From the NCBI GenBank assembly GCA_016208845.1, contig JACQXH010000008.1, positions 1 through 7,016 of the forward strand: DNA of 7,016 bases. Direction: 5' to 3'. The translations under genes and the position numbers were made by a program. Below, piece after piece: positions 1 through 6,137 of this stretch; the first letter of the stretch is position 1, and every line of letters starts with the position of its first letter. Source of the DNA: Nitrospirota bacterium (lineage in GTDB: Bacteria > Nitrospirota > Thermodesulfovibrionia > UBA6902 > BMS3Bbin08). The notes below the pieces were generated by a model, which made no database searches, was not told the origin of the DNA, and saw only the letters and a program-made list of their open reading frames with translations.

Positions 1-148
1 CTTTCACCCAGTATGCTAATGTCGATGATGCCAAAGATAATCTATGCCCAACCTCAGGTATGCTTAATCCTCCTTCTGTTATCAACTTTACTGCTTCTTC
101 TCTGAACTCCTTTGTGTACTTTCCATTGGGAATCCTTTGCTTTGCCAT
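1..148 (-). CDS. IS3-family transposase OrfA, N-terminal part (runs off window)
   Basis: The first 49 codons of a small transposase subunit are visible; the 3' part lies beyond the left edge. The product begins MAKQRIPNGKYTKEF and continues with a helix-turn-helix stretch (about residues 11-48) ending SSTLAYWVK. This is the typical start of an IS3-family OrfA of the HTH_Tnp_1/HTH_28 type, which binds the element ends and is normally joined to the DDE OrfB by frameshifting. The start is supported by a strong Shine-Dalgarno sequence, GGAGGTG, at 160-154, five bases upstream. OrfB and the far end of the element are not in the window, so whether the element is complete is unknown. Family identification rests on motif recognition only. 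Confidence 0.8.
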   Translation of the reverse strand, partial: MAKQRIPNGKYTKEFREEAVKLITEGGLSIPEVGHRLSLASSTLAYWVK

Positions 149-200
149 TTTGACACCTCCATTAAGTTATTTTACCTAACTTTTGGTGTCCTTTTTTTTC
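149..200 (-). mobile_element. Left-end region of the IS3-family element
   Basis: This is the short non-coding leader of orfA. Read on the minus strand, it contains GGACACCAAAAGTTAGG (191-175), a plausible terminal inverted repeat sequence, followed by the ribosome binding site of orfA. The exact outer boundary cannot be fixed because the other terminus is missing; it probably lies at about 191-200, since transposase-like coding sequence of a different element resumes at about 201. A T8 run (192-199) sits at the presumed junction. Confidence 0.45.
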
Positions 201-587
201 AGCTTACCTCAGGGAGGGTGGTCACGAGTGTTGGCCTTAAGGCGAAGCGGCCAAAAGGAAGGATTTGATGAACGAATTTTGGGGAGCGGCGAATTTGTGC
301 AGTCGATTTTGAGCGAGGCGGAGGATCGGCAGCTCCGTCAAACAAAGCTCCGCAAGAGCGGAAAGGGGATAGCCGCTATAATTCGGGAATAGTGCAGGAA
401 ATACGGAGTGAACGAGAAGGAGTTGGTGATGGGCAGCAGACGCCGGAAGGTGAGTTTGACCCGTGCGGCAATAGCGCTTAGATGCAAAGAGGATATTGGA
501 TGTTCAGGGGCTGAGATTGCACGACATCTCGGTGTTAATACAACCAGCATCAATCGCGCAATCGAGCGGGCTGAAGTGGCGACGTGA
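201..587 (+). pseudogene. REP-associated (RAYT/Y1-type) transposase, C-terminal remnant with in-frame stop
   Basis: One reading frame runs from about 201 to the TGA at 585-587, interrupted by a single amber codon at 390-392. Translation before the stop contains GGWSRVLALRR, DERILGSGEFV and a basic segment; after it come CRKYGV, SRRRK and a helix-turn-helix around GAEIARHLGVNTTSINRAI. This is the familiar C-terminal half of IS200-like/RAYT transposases, whose tail resembles the DnaA-type DNA-binding domain. The catalytic HUH/Tyr half (roughly the first 170-200 residues) is absent; the IS3-like element directly upstream is the likely cause of truncation. With both a lost catalytic domain and a nonsense codon, the gene is inactive. 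The TTG/GTG codons at 183-188 belong to the IS end and are unlikely to be a real start. Confidence 0.75.
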
Positions 588-607
588 AAGCTATATGCAC
601 TAAATGC

Positions 608-639
608 ATCAACGTCCCCACTGATCAACGTCCCCAATG
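608..639 (+). repeat. Two tandem 16-bp units with AACGTCCCC
   Basis: ATCAACGTCCCCACTG (608-623) is followed without a gap by ATCAACGTCCCCAATG (624-639), differing at one base. The pair lies 20 bp after the stop of the RAYT remnant. RAYT transposases are known to be accompanied by short repeats that they mobilise, so these units may be cognate terminal repeats; that link is inferred from position. A small 5-bp hairpin, ATGCA(595-599)/TGCAT(605-609), precedes and just overlaps the first unit. Confidence 0.6.
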
Positions 640-672
640 AGACCTTAATCCCATCCCCTTCATAATTTGCTG

Positions 673-1335
673 TCACTCCTCTTTTTCAGGAAACAGGAAA
701 TATACAATTGATAAATATGCGAGCAGGAAAAATGCGCTGTAGCATATTGTCATGCCGTAGATGCCCAGGTATTGGGAGGGGTTCAGTATCCTTTCAGTGA
801 TCCCCAAAAACAGTAACTTGGGTTTTTGGATAGAGTCCCAGCTGTTAAACCGCATATATCTCCCAAGGTCTACTCCCAGGCTACCGAGTATCACCATAAC
901 AATAACAAAGGCCCAGCCGCGGACTTTGCCGAAATTTATTTCAAATACAATATGGATGAGCCTGAGCGAAGCAAAACCAAGCACCAGCCCTGTCCAGGCA
1001 AGGGAAAAGTACATGAGGACGTCAACCCACACCGGCGCGCGGTAAGCGGTCCTCAGATGAAGAAAGTCAGTGATCAGGTAAGGGGCATTCGGATAAAAAA
1101 TCAGCCATGACAATAAAAACAATACAAATAAATATTTTTTGGGATTCTGGCAATAATATTTGTAAATGAAAACGGCAATCCCGTATGGCACAACGGCCAG
1201 GAACAGGTTCCACAGCAGATAATAATAATGCGTATGTCCGGAATAGTGCACACGAAAAAGAACAATGCCTGTGCAGAATAATATCAGACACAGAAAGATC
1301 AGGTGCTGTTTGAAAAAAGGGGTTCTATTCTTCAT
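673..1335 (-). CDS. DUF1361 family integral membrane protein
   Basis: A complete 220-aa polytopic inner-membrane protein of unknown function. About six hydrophobic segments are visible, near residues 11-27, 37-60, 67-81, 102-124, 141-158 and 189-215. The loop motif YPNAPYLITD (81-90), the segment WVDVLMYFSLAWTG (103-116) and GRYMRFNSWD (158-167) are characteristic of the DUF1361 family as I know it, and the length is normal for that family. The N-terminus is short and basic and the C-terminus ends in acidic residues. No strong Shine-Dalgarno sequence precedes the ATG; a sigma70-like promoter lies so close upstream (1350-1377) that the transcript leader would be only a few bases. It is transcribed away from the two-component operon, with no visible functional link to it. 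Confidence 0.85.
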   Translation of the reverse strand: MKNRTPFFKQHLIFLCLILFCTGIVLFRVHYSGHTHYYYLLWNLFLAVVPYGIAVFIYKYYCQNPKKYLFVLFLLSWLIFYPNAPYLITDFLHLRTAYRAPVWVDVLMYFSLAWTGLVLGFASLRLIHIVFEINFGKVRGWAFVIVMVILGSLGVDLGRYMRFNSWDSIQKPKLLFLGITERILNPSQYLGIYGMTICYSAFFLLAYLSIVYFLFPEKEE

Positions 1336-1349
1336 ATTGATATGCGTCC

Positions 1350-1377
1350 ATAATATTTAAATTGAACATAGTATCAA
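1350..1377 (-). promoter_or_regulatory. Candidate sigma70 promoter for the DUF1361 gene
   Basis: On the minus strand TTGATA (1377-1372) and TATTAT (1355-1350) are separated by 16 bp; each hexamer matches the sigma70 consensus at 5 of 6 positions. The predicted transcription start, around 1343, is only about 8 bases before the ATG at 1335, implying a nearly leaderless message. This agrees with the lack of a good ribosome binding site. The region is AT-rich, so a chance match is possible. Confidence 0.4.
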
Positions 1378-1420
1378 TTAACCGGAGCATTCTCTGCTGC
1401 GCTTCTTGTTTTCCGTATGA

Positions 1421-1500
1421 TTATAGCAGTTTTAATATTTCAGGATATTTGTAAATACTGCTAAAATCTATTCGTATAACGTAATGCCGGGTCTGCTATA
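1421..1500. repeat. Inverted TAGCAG/CTGCTA boxes upstream of the two-component operon
   Basis: TAGCAGT (1424-1430) and ACTGCTA (1457-1463) form a 7-bp inverted repeat with a 26-bp spacer, with several additional matching positions inside and outside (TT/AA at the edges). A third box, CTGCTATA (1493-1500), is the exact complement of TATAGCAG at 1422-1429 and lies 35 bp after the second. The boxes occupy the divergent intergenic region, 36-114 bp before the first gene of the operon, where an operator would be expected. No RNA-like GC-rich stem or T-run follows, so a terminator is unlikely. The function is not known. Confidence 0.4.
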
Positions 1501-1535
1501 TAATTATCAGCCGGTTTTATTATAATAATTTATCT

Positions 1536-1712
1536 ATGAAGAGAGATATCTGGGTCTTCCTGTTTGTTCTCGGCGTAATACTGTTTAACTGGCCGATCAT
1601 CAGTATCTTCAGGCCTGACATATCAAAATACCTTTTCCTTGCATGGTTTATTTTCATAGCCCTTATCTTTTTTGTGGCTGTTTATCTGAAAAAACGGGAC
1701 AACGGAGGATAA
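1536..1712 (+). CDS. Small two-helix membrane protein (CbrX-like position)
   Basis: A 58-aa product beginning MKRDIWVFLFVLGVILF has two hydrophobic helices (about residues 5-24 and 31-51), a FNWP turn at 17-20 and a charged tail KKRDNGG. Its TAA stop at 1710-1712 directly abuts the TTG start of the sensor kinase, and its last codons supply the kinase's GGAGG ribosome binding site, so translational coupling is likely. Small membrane proteins encoded next to SLC5-type transporters are common, and in Pseudomonas a similar-sized ORF, cbrX, precedes cbrA. I infer a comparable partner or coupling role; homology to CbrX is not established. No Shine-Dalgarno is visible before its own ATG; TATAAT motifs at 1499-1504 and 1521-1526 lie nearby but lack a convincing -35. 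Confidence 0.75.
   Translation: MKRDIWVFLFVLGVILFNWPIISIFRPDISKYLFLAWFIFIALIFFVAVYLKKRDNGG
1704..1708 (+). promoter_or_regulatory. Ribosome binding site fixing the TTG start of the sensor kinase
   Basis: GGAGG lies inside the last codons of the small upstream gene, four bases before TTG (1713-1715). No in-frame ATG occurs before residue 79, well inside the membrane domain, so this TTG is the only reasonable start; it places a short MFSAPV tail before the first transmembrane helix. Confidence 0.7.
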
Positions 1713-4559
1713 TTGTTTTCCGCGCCTGTATTGTTCTCTATAATATTTGCATATCTTATTCTGCTTTTTCTCATCGCCTATTATGCGGAGAGAAAAGAGC
1801 GCAAGGGAAGCAGGCTTGTTTCTAACCCTTATGTCTATTCTCTTTCGCTCGCGGTTTACTGCACGTCATGGACTTTTTACGGAAGCGTGGGCAAGGCGGC
1901 AAATGCAGGCTTAAGCTTTCTCACGATATATATAGGCCCGACGCTCATGGCGGCCTTATGGTGGGTGGTTCTCCGCAAGATCGTGCATATTTGCAAGGAC
2001 AACAGGATAACGACCATATCGGATTTCATCGCGTCACGCTACGGCAATTCACTGTTCCTCTCAGCCCTTGTCACCCTTGTAGCCGTTATTGGGATAACTC
2101 CTTATCTGGGGCTCCAGCTCAAGGCGATAATGACGACCTTTTCCATCCTTGCGGGAAAACCTGAGGGCAGCCATTTTGCAGGCTCGCTGATCACCCTCCT
2201 GTTAGGCGTGTTCGCGATTATTTTCGGCGCGAGAAAAATTGATGTCTCTGAACGCCATGGCGGTCTCATTTTCGCGGTTGCATTTGAATCAGCGATAAAG
2301 CTCATTGCTTTTTTATCAGTAGGGATTTTTGTAACCTATGGACTTTTTAGCGGTGTCGGCAATATCTTTGATAAGATCATGGACTCGCAATATTCTTCCC
2401 TTATGACGCTGGGGCCGGGATCGAATGTGAGTTTTATGGAATGGACCTCGCTTACTTTTCTTTCCATGATGGCCGTCATGTTCCTGCCGAGGCAGTTTCA
2501 GGTTGCGGTCGTGGAGAATTCCTCTCCTGAACACATCAAAAAGGCAATGTGGCTGTTCCCTCTTTATCTGTTTCTCATCAATTGTTTTGTCTTGCCTATC
2601 GCATATGGCGGTCTTCTCCTTGGAGAACCCCGGCAGAATGCTGATTTCTTTGTCCTCAGCATCCCCCTAGGCCATGGCGCGCCAATGCTCGCACTGCTTG
2701 CCTTTATCGGCGGGTTTTCCGCCGCAACGGCAATGATAATAGTTGAATCGCTTGCACTAAGCACTATGGTAATGAACAGCCTTGTAATGCCTGCTGTGTG
2801 GAGAATGAACGCTATGAAGGGTTTTTACACCATGATATTAAATACGAGGAGGGTAATAATTATAGGACTGGTTTTTTTGGGGTATATTTTTGCTATCTCT
2901 ATCGGCAATTTCTACAGCCTTGTAGACATAGGGCTAAAATCCTTTGAGGCAGTGACAATATTTGCGCCGGCGTTCCTGCTGGGGCTTTACTGGAAGGACG
3001 GTAACAAAAAAGGGGCGATTGCCGGGATACTGGCGGGCTTTACCGTCTGGATGTACACGCTGATGATACCGGCGCTTATGAGAGCAGGCATTATTTCGCC
3101 GGAAGGGTCCCTTTCAGGCATATTCAATTCAACATTATTGAACCCTACCGCGCTTTTCGGGCTCGAAGGCCTTGATAGGTGGAGCCATTCCCTGTTCTGG
3201 GGGCTTTTTTTAAACCTGTTTTTTTATGTCACTGTATCTCTTTTTACAAAGCAGTCAGATGAGGAGACGAGACAGACGATGATATTTGTAGATGCCTATT
3301 CTCCTTTGCAGCTCGGCCTCTCGAGCAAGCCGGGAAGCGTTGAGGAGATAGAAAAAATACTCGCAGATTATATCGGGCCGGCAGAGGCCGCCCGTTCAGT
3401 AAAGGCATATTTTAGAAAACATCATCTGACCATGAATTCCATAAATGATGAATGGCTTCTCAAGCTGCGGGCAGAGGCAGAGACTATACTCTCAGGCGCC
3501 CTCGGCCCTTCGATCAGCAGTCTGATATTTCAGGACAGGAATATCGTTACACACGAGGAAAGGGTTCAGATATCAGATTCGGTAAAGAGGATATCGAGCA
3601 GCCTGATGCTTTCGCGCCAGGAGCTTGCTGAAAAGAACAGGCAGCTGGCCCTTTTGAAGGAATTCAGTGAAAACATTATCGAGAGCATTCCGCTTGGCGT
3701 GGCAATGCTTGATGAATCCCTCAGGGTGCGTTACTGGAACAAGGCGATGGAGCGGATAATCGGGATCGAAAAGGCCGACGCGCTCGACTTTGAGGCAGAC
3801 CTTCTGCTGAAATGCCTTGGCACAGACCTTTTTATTCCGGATGTAAAGGAGGGAGAAGTGATATGTAAAAAGCCTCCGGGAAATGAACCGGAGACCATCC
3901 TTAAGATCCATCTGACAAGGCTTACAGGCAGACAGAAGGGATACGTGCTTGTGATGGAGGATATCACGGAAAAGAAAAAGATAGAAGAGGACCTATTCAG
4001 GTCTGTCAAGCATGCCAGCATAGGACGGCTTGCGGCAGGCGTTTCTCACGAGATCGGCAACCCGCTCGCATCGATCTCTTCTCTCGTACAGGAACTTCTC
4101 ACTGAAGACCTTTCGCAGTTCGTTTCAGGCTCTCTGAACACGATCAACACGCACGTAGACAGGATTGCGCGGATAGTGAGAAGCCTTGGTGACTTTGCGC
4201 GGCTTTATCCGCGGCAGAAAATGCCCACCAGCCTCAAGCACATCCTTGAAAATACGATAAACCTGGTGCGCTATGACAGCGATGCAATGCCGGACGGCGG
4301 CAGGCTTGTGATCTCGGTCAGGCGCAATAACGGCTTTGTGGAATCAGTATTCTCAGATACCGGGACAGGGATCGATCACGAAAACAGAGACAAGATATTT
4401 GATCCGTTTTTTTCAACAAAAAGCCCTTCAAAGGGCACGGGTCTGGGCCTCAGCATATGTTACAGTATTATAAAAGATCACGGCGGCACTATAGAAGCAG
4501 ATTCAGTCAAAGGCGGCGGCACAAAATTTATAATAAGAATTCCTGAGAAGGCAGAATGA
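1713..4559 (+). CDS. CbrA-like sensor histidine kinase with SLC5 transporter domain (SLC5-STAC-PAS-HisKA-HATPase), N-box apparently missing
   Basis: A 948-aa hybrid of transporter and sensor kinase. Residues 1 to about 515 form a sodium/solute symporter (SLC5) domain with a dozen or more membrane helices; about 540-607 match the STAC linker (IEKILADYIGPAEAARS) found between such transporters and kinases; 610-648 are a likely coiled coil; about 651-755 are a PAS domain ending VMEDITEKKK. The HisKA domain has ASIGRLAAGVSHEIGNPL with phospho-accepting His779. In the ATPase domain the G1 motif DTGTG (882-886), F motif FDPFFSTK (896-903) and G2 motif GTGLGLS (908-914) are present, but NLVRYD (850-855) runs straight into SDAMPDGG (856-863): the usual intervening stretch of about 40 residues containing the N-box asparagine is absent. 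The reading frame is otherwise uninterrupted. Likely role: sensing or importing a small carbon substrate and phosphorylating the regulator encoded one base downstream. Ligand unknown; related systems govern acetate, histidine or general carbon use. Confidence 0.9.
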   Translation: MFSAPVLFSIIFAYLILLFLIAYYAERKERKGSRLVSNPYVYSLSLAVYCTSWTFYGSVGKAANAGLSFLTIYIGPTLMAALWWVVLRKIVHICKDNRITTISDFIASRYGNSLFLSALVTLVAVIGITPYLGLQLKAIMTTFSILAGKPEGSHFAGSLITLLLGVFAIIFGARKIDVSERHGGLIFAVAFESAIKLIAFLSVGIFVTYGLFSGVGNIFDKIMDSQYSSLMTLGPGSNVSFMEWTSLTFLSMMAVMFLPRQFQVAVVENSSPEHIKKAMWLFPLYLFLINCFVLPIAYGGLLLGEPRQNADFFVLSIPLGHGAPMLALLAFIGGFSAATAMIIVESLALSTMVMNSLVMPAVWRMNAMKGFYTMILNTRRVIIIGLVFLGYIFAISIGNFYSLVDIGLKSFEAVTIFAPAFLLGLYWKDGNKKGAIAGILAGFTVWMYTLMIPALMRAGIISPEGSLSGIFNSTLLNPTALFGLEGLDRWSHSLFWGLFLNLFFYVTVSLFTKQSDEETRQTMIFVDAYSPLQLGLSSKPGSVEEIEKILADYIGPAEAARSVKAYFRKHHLTMNSINDEWLLKLRAEAETILSGALGPSISSLIFQDRNIVTHEERVQISDSVKRISSSLMLSRQELAEKNRQLALLKEFSENIIESIPLGVAMLDESLRVRYWNKAMERIIGIEKADALDFEADLLLKCLGTDLFIPDVKEGEVICKKPPGNEPETILKIHLTRLTGRQKGYVLVMEDITEKKKIEEDLFRSVKHASIGRLAAGVSHEIGNPLASISSLVQELLTEDLSQFVSGSLNTINTHVDRIARIVRSLGDFARLYPRQKMPTSLKHILENTINLVRYDSDAMPDGGRLVISVRRNNGFVESVFSDTGTGIDHENRDKIFDPFFSTKSPSKGTGLGLSICYSIIKDHGGTIEADSVKGGGTKFIIRIPEKAE
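4545..4551 (+). promoter_or_regulatory. Ribosome binding site of the response regulator
   Basis: GAGAAGG lies within the final codons of the kinase gene, nine bases before the ATG at 4561. The kinase stop (4557-4559) and regulator start are one base apart, so the two genes are co-transcribed and probably translationally coupled. Confidence 0.6.
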
Positions 4560-4560
4560 T

Positions 4561-5907
4561 ATGTCAAAGAGCATCTTAATAGTAGAGGACGAAGACACCC
4601 TTAGGGAATCCCTCAAACGTATATTTGTCAAAGACGGGTTTCATGTGGATACTGCCGAATCTGCTGAAAAAGGCGTGGGCCTTGTCGATAACAATATTTA
4701 TGACATAATTATTTCTGATATTATTCTTCCCGGCATTGACGGCATAGAAATGCTTTCCAAAGTCAGACAGGTCCTGCCGGACCAGATATTTATTGTTATG
4801 ACCGCATACGCATCTCTTGATACTGCAATAAAGGCCCTAAGGGCAGGCGCATATGACTATATCATGAAGCCCATAATGCACGAGGAGATAAAGCAGGTCG
4901 TAAAAAATGCCCTCAGGCAAACACAGCTTCAGGCTGAGAACATTATTCTTAAGAGAGAGCTAAGCCAGGCAAATGACTTCAACGGCATTATTGGAAAATG
5001 CCCTTCGCTGATTTCAATTATAAACGAAGCAAAAAAAATCGCTGATACAAAAAGCAATGTCCTTTTGCTTGGTGAAACAGGAGTCGGCAAGGAGCTCTTT
5101 GCCCGCATTATTCACTCTAACAGCTCCCGGAGAGACAAACCCTTTATCCCAATTAATTGTTCCTCAATACCGGAGAACCTGCTTGAAAGCGAGTTGTTCG
5201 GACATGTAAGAGGCGCATTTACCGGCGCGGTGTTGTCAAAGCGCGGTCTATTTGAAGAAGCTGAAGGCGGCACGGTATTTCTTGATGAGATCGGCGACAT
5301 CAGCTCAGCCTTGCAGATCAAGCTGTTAAGGGTCCTTGAAGACCAGATGATACGGCCTGTGGGAGGCACTAAATCGGTCAAGGCAGATATAAGGCTTATT
5401 ACTGCTACCAATAAGAATATTGAGACTGCTGTAAGGGAAGGTCAATTCCGCGAAGACCTGTATTACAGGGTAAATACGATCATGCTGCGGATCCCGCCTC
5501 TTAGGGACAGGAGGGATGATATCCCTCTTCTTGTTAGACATTTCATAACTAAATATTCAAAACAGCTCGGCAGGGCTGTTAATGATATTTCTGCTGATGC
5601 GCTTTCAATGATGAAGGACTATAACTGGCCCGGAAACGTCCGTGAACTGCAGAACGTGATTGAAAGGGCCATGCTCATCGCCGAAGACAGCACAATTAAG
5701 AACGAGAATCTTCCGGAGGCGATGAGGGATTTAAAGGCCTTTCGTCAGTCCTCGCTTGAAGGCGGGCTGAGCATTGAGGATTACACAAAGGCGTTTATTA
5801 TCAAATACCAGTCCGTATATACAGAGCAGCAGCTCTCAGCCATGCTCGGCATAACACGCAAGTCCCTATGGGAAAAAAGAAAAAGGTGGGGGATGGGGAA
5901 AGAGTGA
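4561..5907 (+). CDS. CbrB/NtrC-type sigma54-dependent response regulator
   Basis: A complete 448-aa regulator with three domains. The receiver domain (1-120) has the acidic pair E9/D10, phospho-acceptor D53, T81 and K103. The AAA+ sigma54-activation domain (about 140-370) has Walker A GETGVGKE (171-178), the sigma54-contacting loop GAFTGA (218-223), Walker B with D242 and E243, and the arginine-containing REDLYYR (297-303), so it should be fully competent to open sigma54 holoenzyme complexes. A Fis-type helix-turn-helix ends the protein (about 405-445, LSAMLGITRKSLWEKRKRW). Length and layout are normal for the NtrC family. It is the cognate partner of the SLC5-type kinase by adjacency. Its probable target is the sigma54 promoter 180 bp downstream, where a palindromic activator site is also visible. 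The PEP-CTERM regulator PrsR has similar architecture, but its partner kinase lacks an SLC5 domain. Confidence 0.93.
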   Translation: MSKSILIVEDEDTLRESLKRIFVKDGFHVDTAESAEKGVGLVDNNIYDIIISDIILPGIDGIEMLSKVRQVLPDQIFIVMTAYASLDTAIKALRAGAYDYIMKPIMHEEIKQVVKNALRQTQLQAENIILKRELSQANDFNGIIGKCPSLISIINEAKKIADTKSNVLLLGETGVGKELFARIIHSNSSRRDKPFIPINCSSIPENLLESELFGHVRGAFTGAVLSKRGLFEEAEGGTVFLDEIGDISSALQIKLLRVLEDQMIRPVGGTKSVKADIRLITATNKNIETAVREGQFREDLYYRVNTIMLRIPPLRDRRDDIPLLVRHFITKYSKQLGRAVNDISADALSMMKDYNWPGNVRELQNVIERAMLIAEDSTIKNENLPEAMRDLKAFRQSSLEGGLSIEDYTKAFIIKYQSVYTEQQLSAMLGITRKSLWEKRKRWGMGKE

Positions 5908-5975
5908 AACTGCTATTTTTTGAATCAAAACCGCATTAATACCTGATTACATTTATCATAATAATTTCCTTTTAA

Positions 5976-6023
5976 TGTTACCTTCTGTAGCCTTAGCGCT
6001 TATTTCCGCTACAAATAGTTACA
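5976..6023. promoter_or_regulatory. Nested four-box palindrome, candidate enhancer (UAS) for the NtrC-type regulator
   Basis: Four 6-bp boxes share one symmetry centre (5999.5): TGTTAC (5976-5981), TGTAGC (5986-5991), GCTACA (6008-6013) and GTTACA (6018-6023). The inner pair is a perfect inverted repeat with a 16-bp spacer; the outer pair matches at 5 of 6 positions, and 6 of 7 when extended by one base. Within each half the boxes are 10 bp apart, one helical turn. The centre lies about 113 bp upstream of the predicted sigma54 start site, the usual distance for NtrC-family sites. From memory, Pseudomonas CbrB sites also use TGTTAC-type half-sites, which fits but needs checking. Confidence 0.55.
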
Positions 6024-6086
6024 TAAGCCGCATGTTCTTTTTGCCTCAGCATTTATAACTCTATGTAATAGCAAATAATTTCTTGC

Positions 6087-6102
6087 TGGCATTTTATTTG
6101 CT
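6087..6102 (+). promoter_or_regulatory. Sigma54 (-24/-12) promoter
   Basis: TGGCATTTTATTTGCT matches the sigma54 consensus TGGCAC-N5-TTGCW at all positions except the final C of the first block. The invariant GG (6088-6089) and GC (6100-6101) are separated by exactly 10 bp. Transcription is expected to begin near 6113, about 25 bases before the ATG at 6138. The preceding gene encodes a sigma54 activator, which strengthens the call. Confidence 0.75.
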
Positions 6103-6137
6103 TTTATATTTTGTCGCTTCTTAATAATTCATAAAAA

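Noticed and set aside
390..392. Programmed readthrough or amber suppression in the RAYT frame
   Set aside because: The catalytic N-terminus is also missing and no stimulatory structure is apparent, so simple decay is the better explanation.
338..676. 112-aa minus-strand ORF over the RAYT remnant
   Set aside because: It is the complement of recognisable RAYT coding sequence and the tandem repeat, with no family resemblance and no ribosome binding site.
761..1110. Two overlapping plus-strand ORFs of 94 aa
   Set aside because: Both lie antisense within the DUF1361 gene, which has family motifs and membrane segments; the plus-strand products show neither.
1486..1500. Sigma54 promoter before the small membrane protein gene
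   Set aside because: GCCGGGTCTGC contains GG and GC elements, but they are only 3 bp apart instead of the required 10.
3573..4021. Minus-strand ORFs inside the kinase gene
   Set aside because: They oppose the clear PAS and HisKA coding sequence; their composition is that of a shadow frame.
1713..5907. PEP-CTERM PrsK/PrsR pair
   Set aside because: The regulator is similar in type, but the kinase has an SLC5-STAC sensor half, which PrsK lacks, and no exosortase genes are in view.
5908..5925. Intrinsic terminator after the response regulator
   Set aside because: There is a T6 run (5916-5921), but no stable GC-rich stem precedes it.
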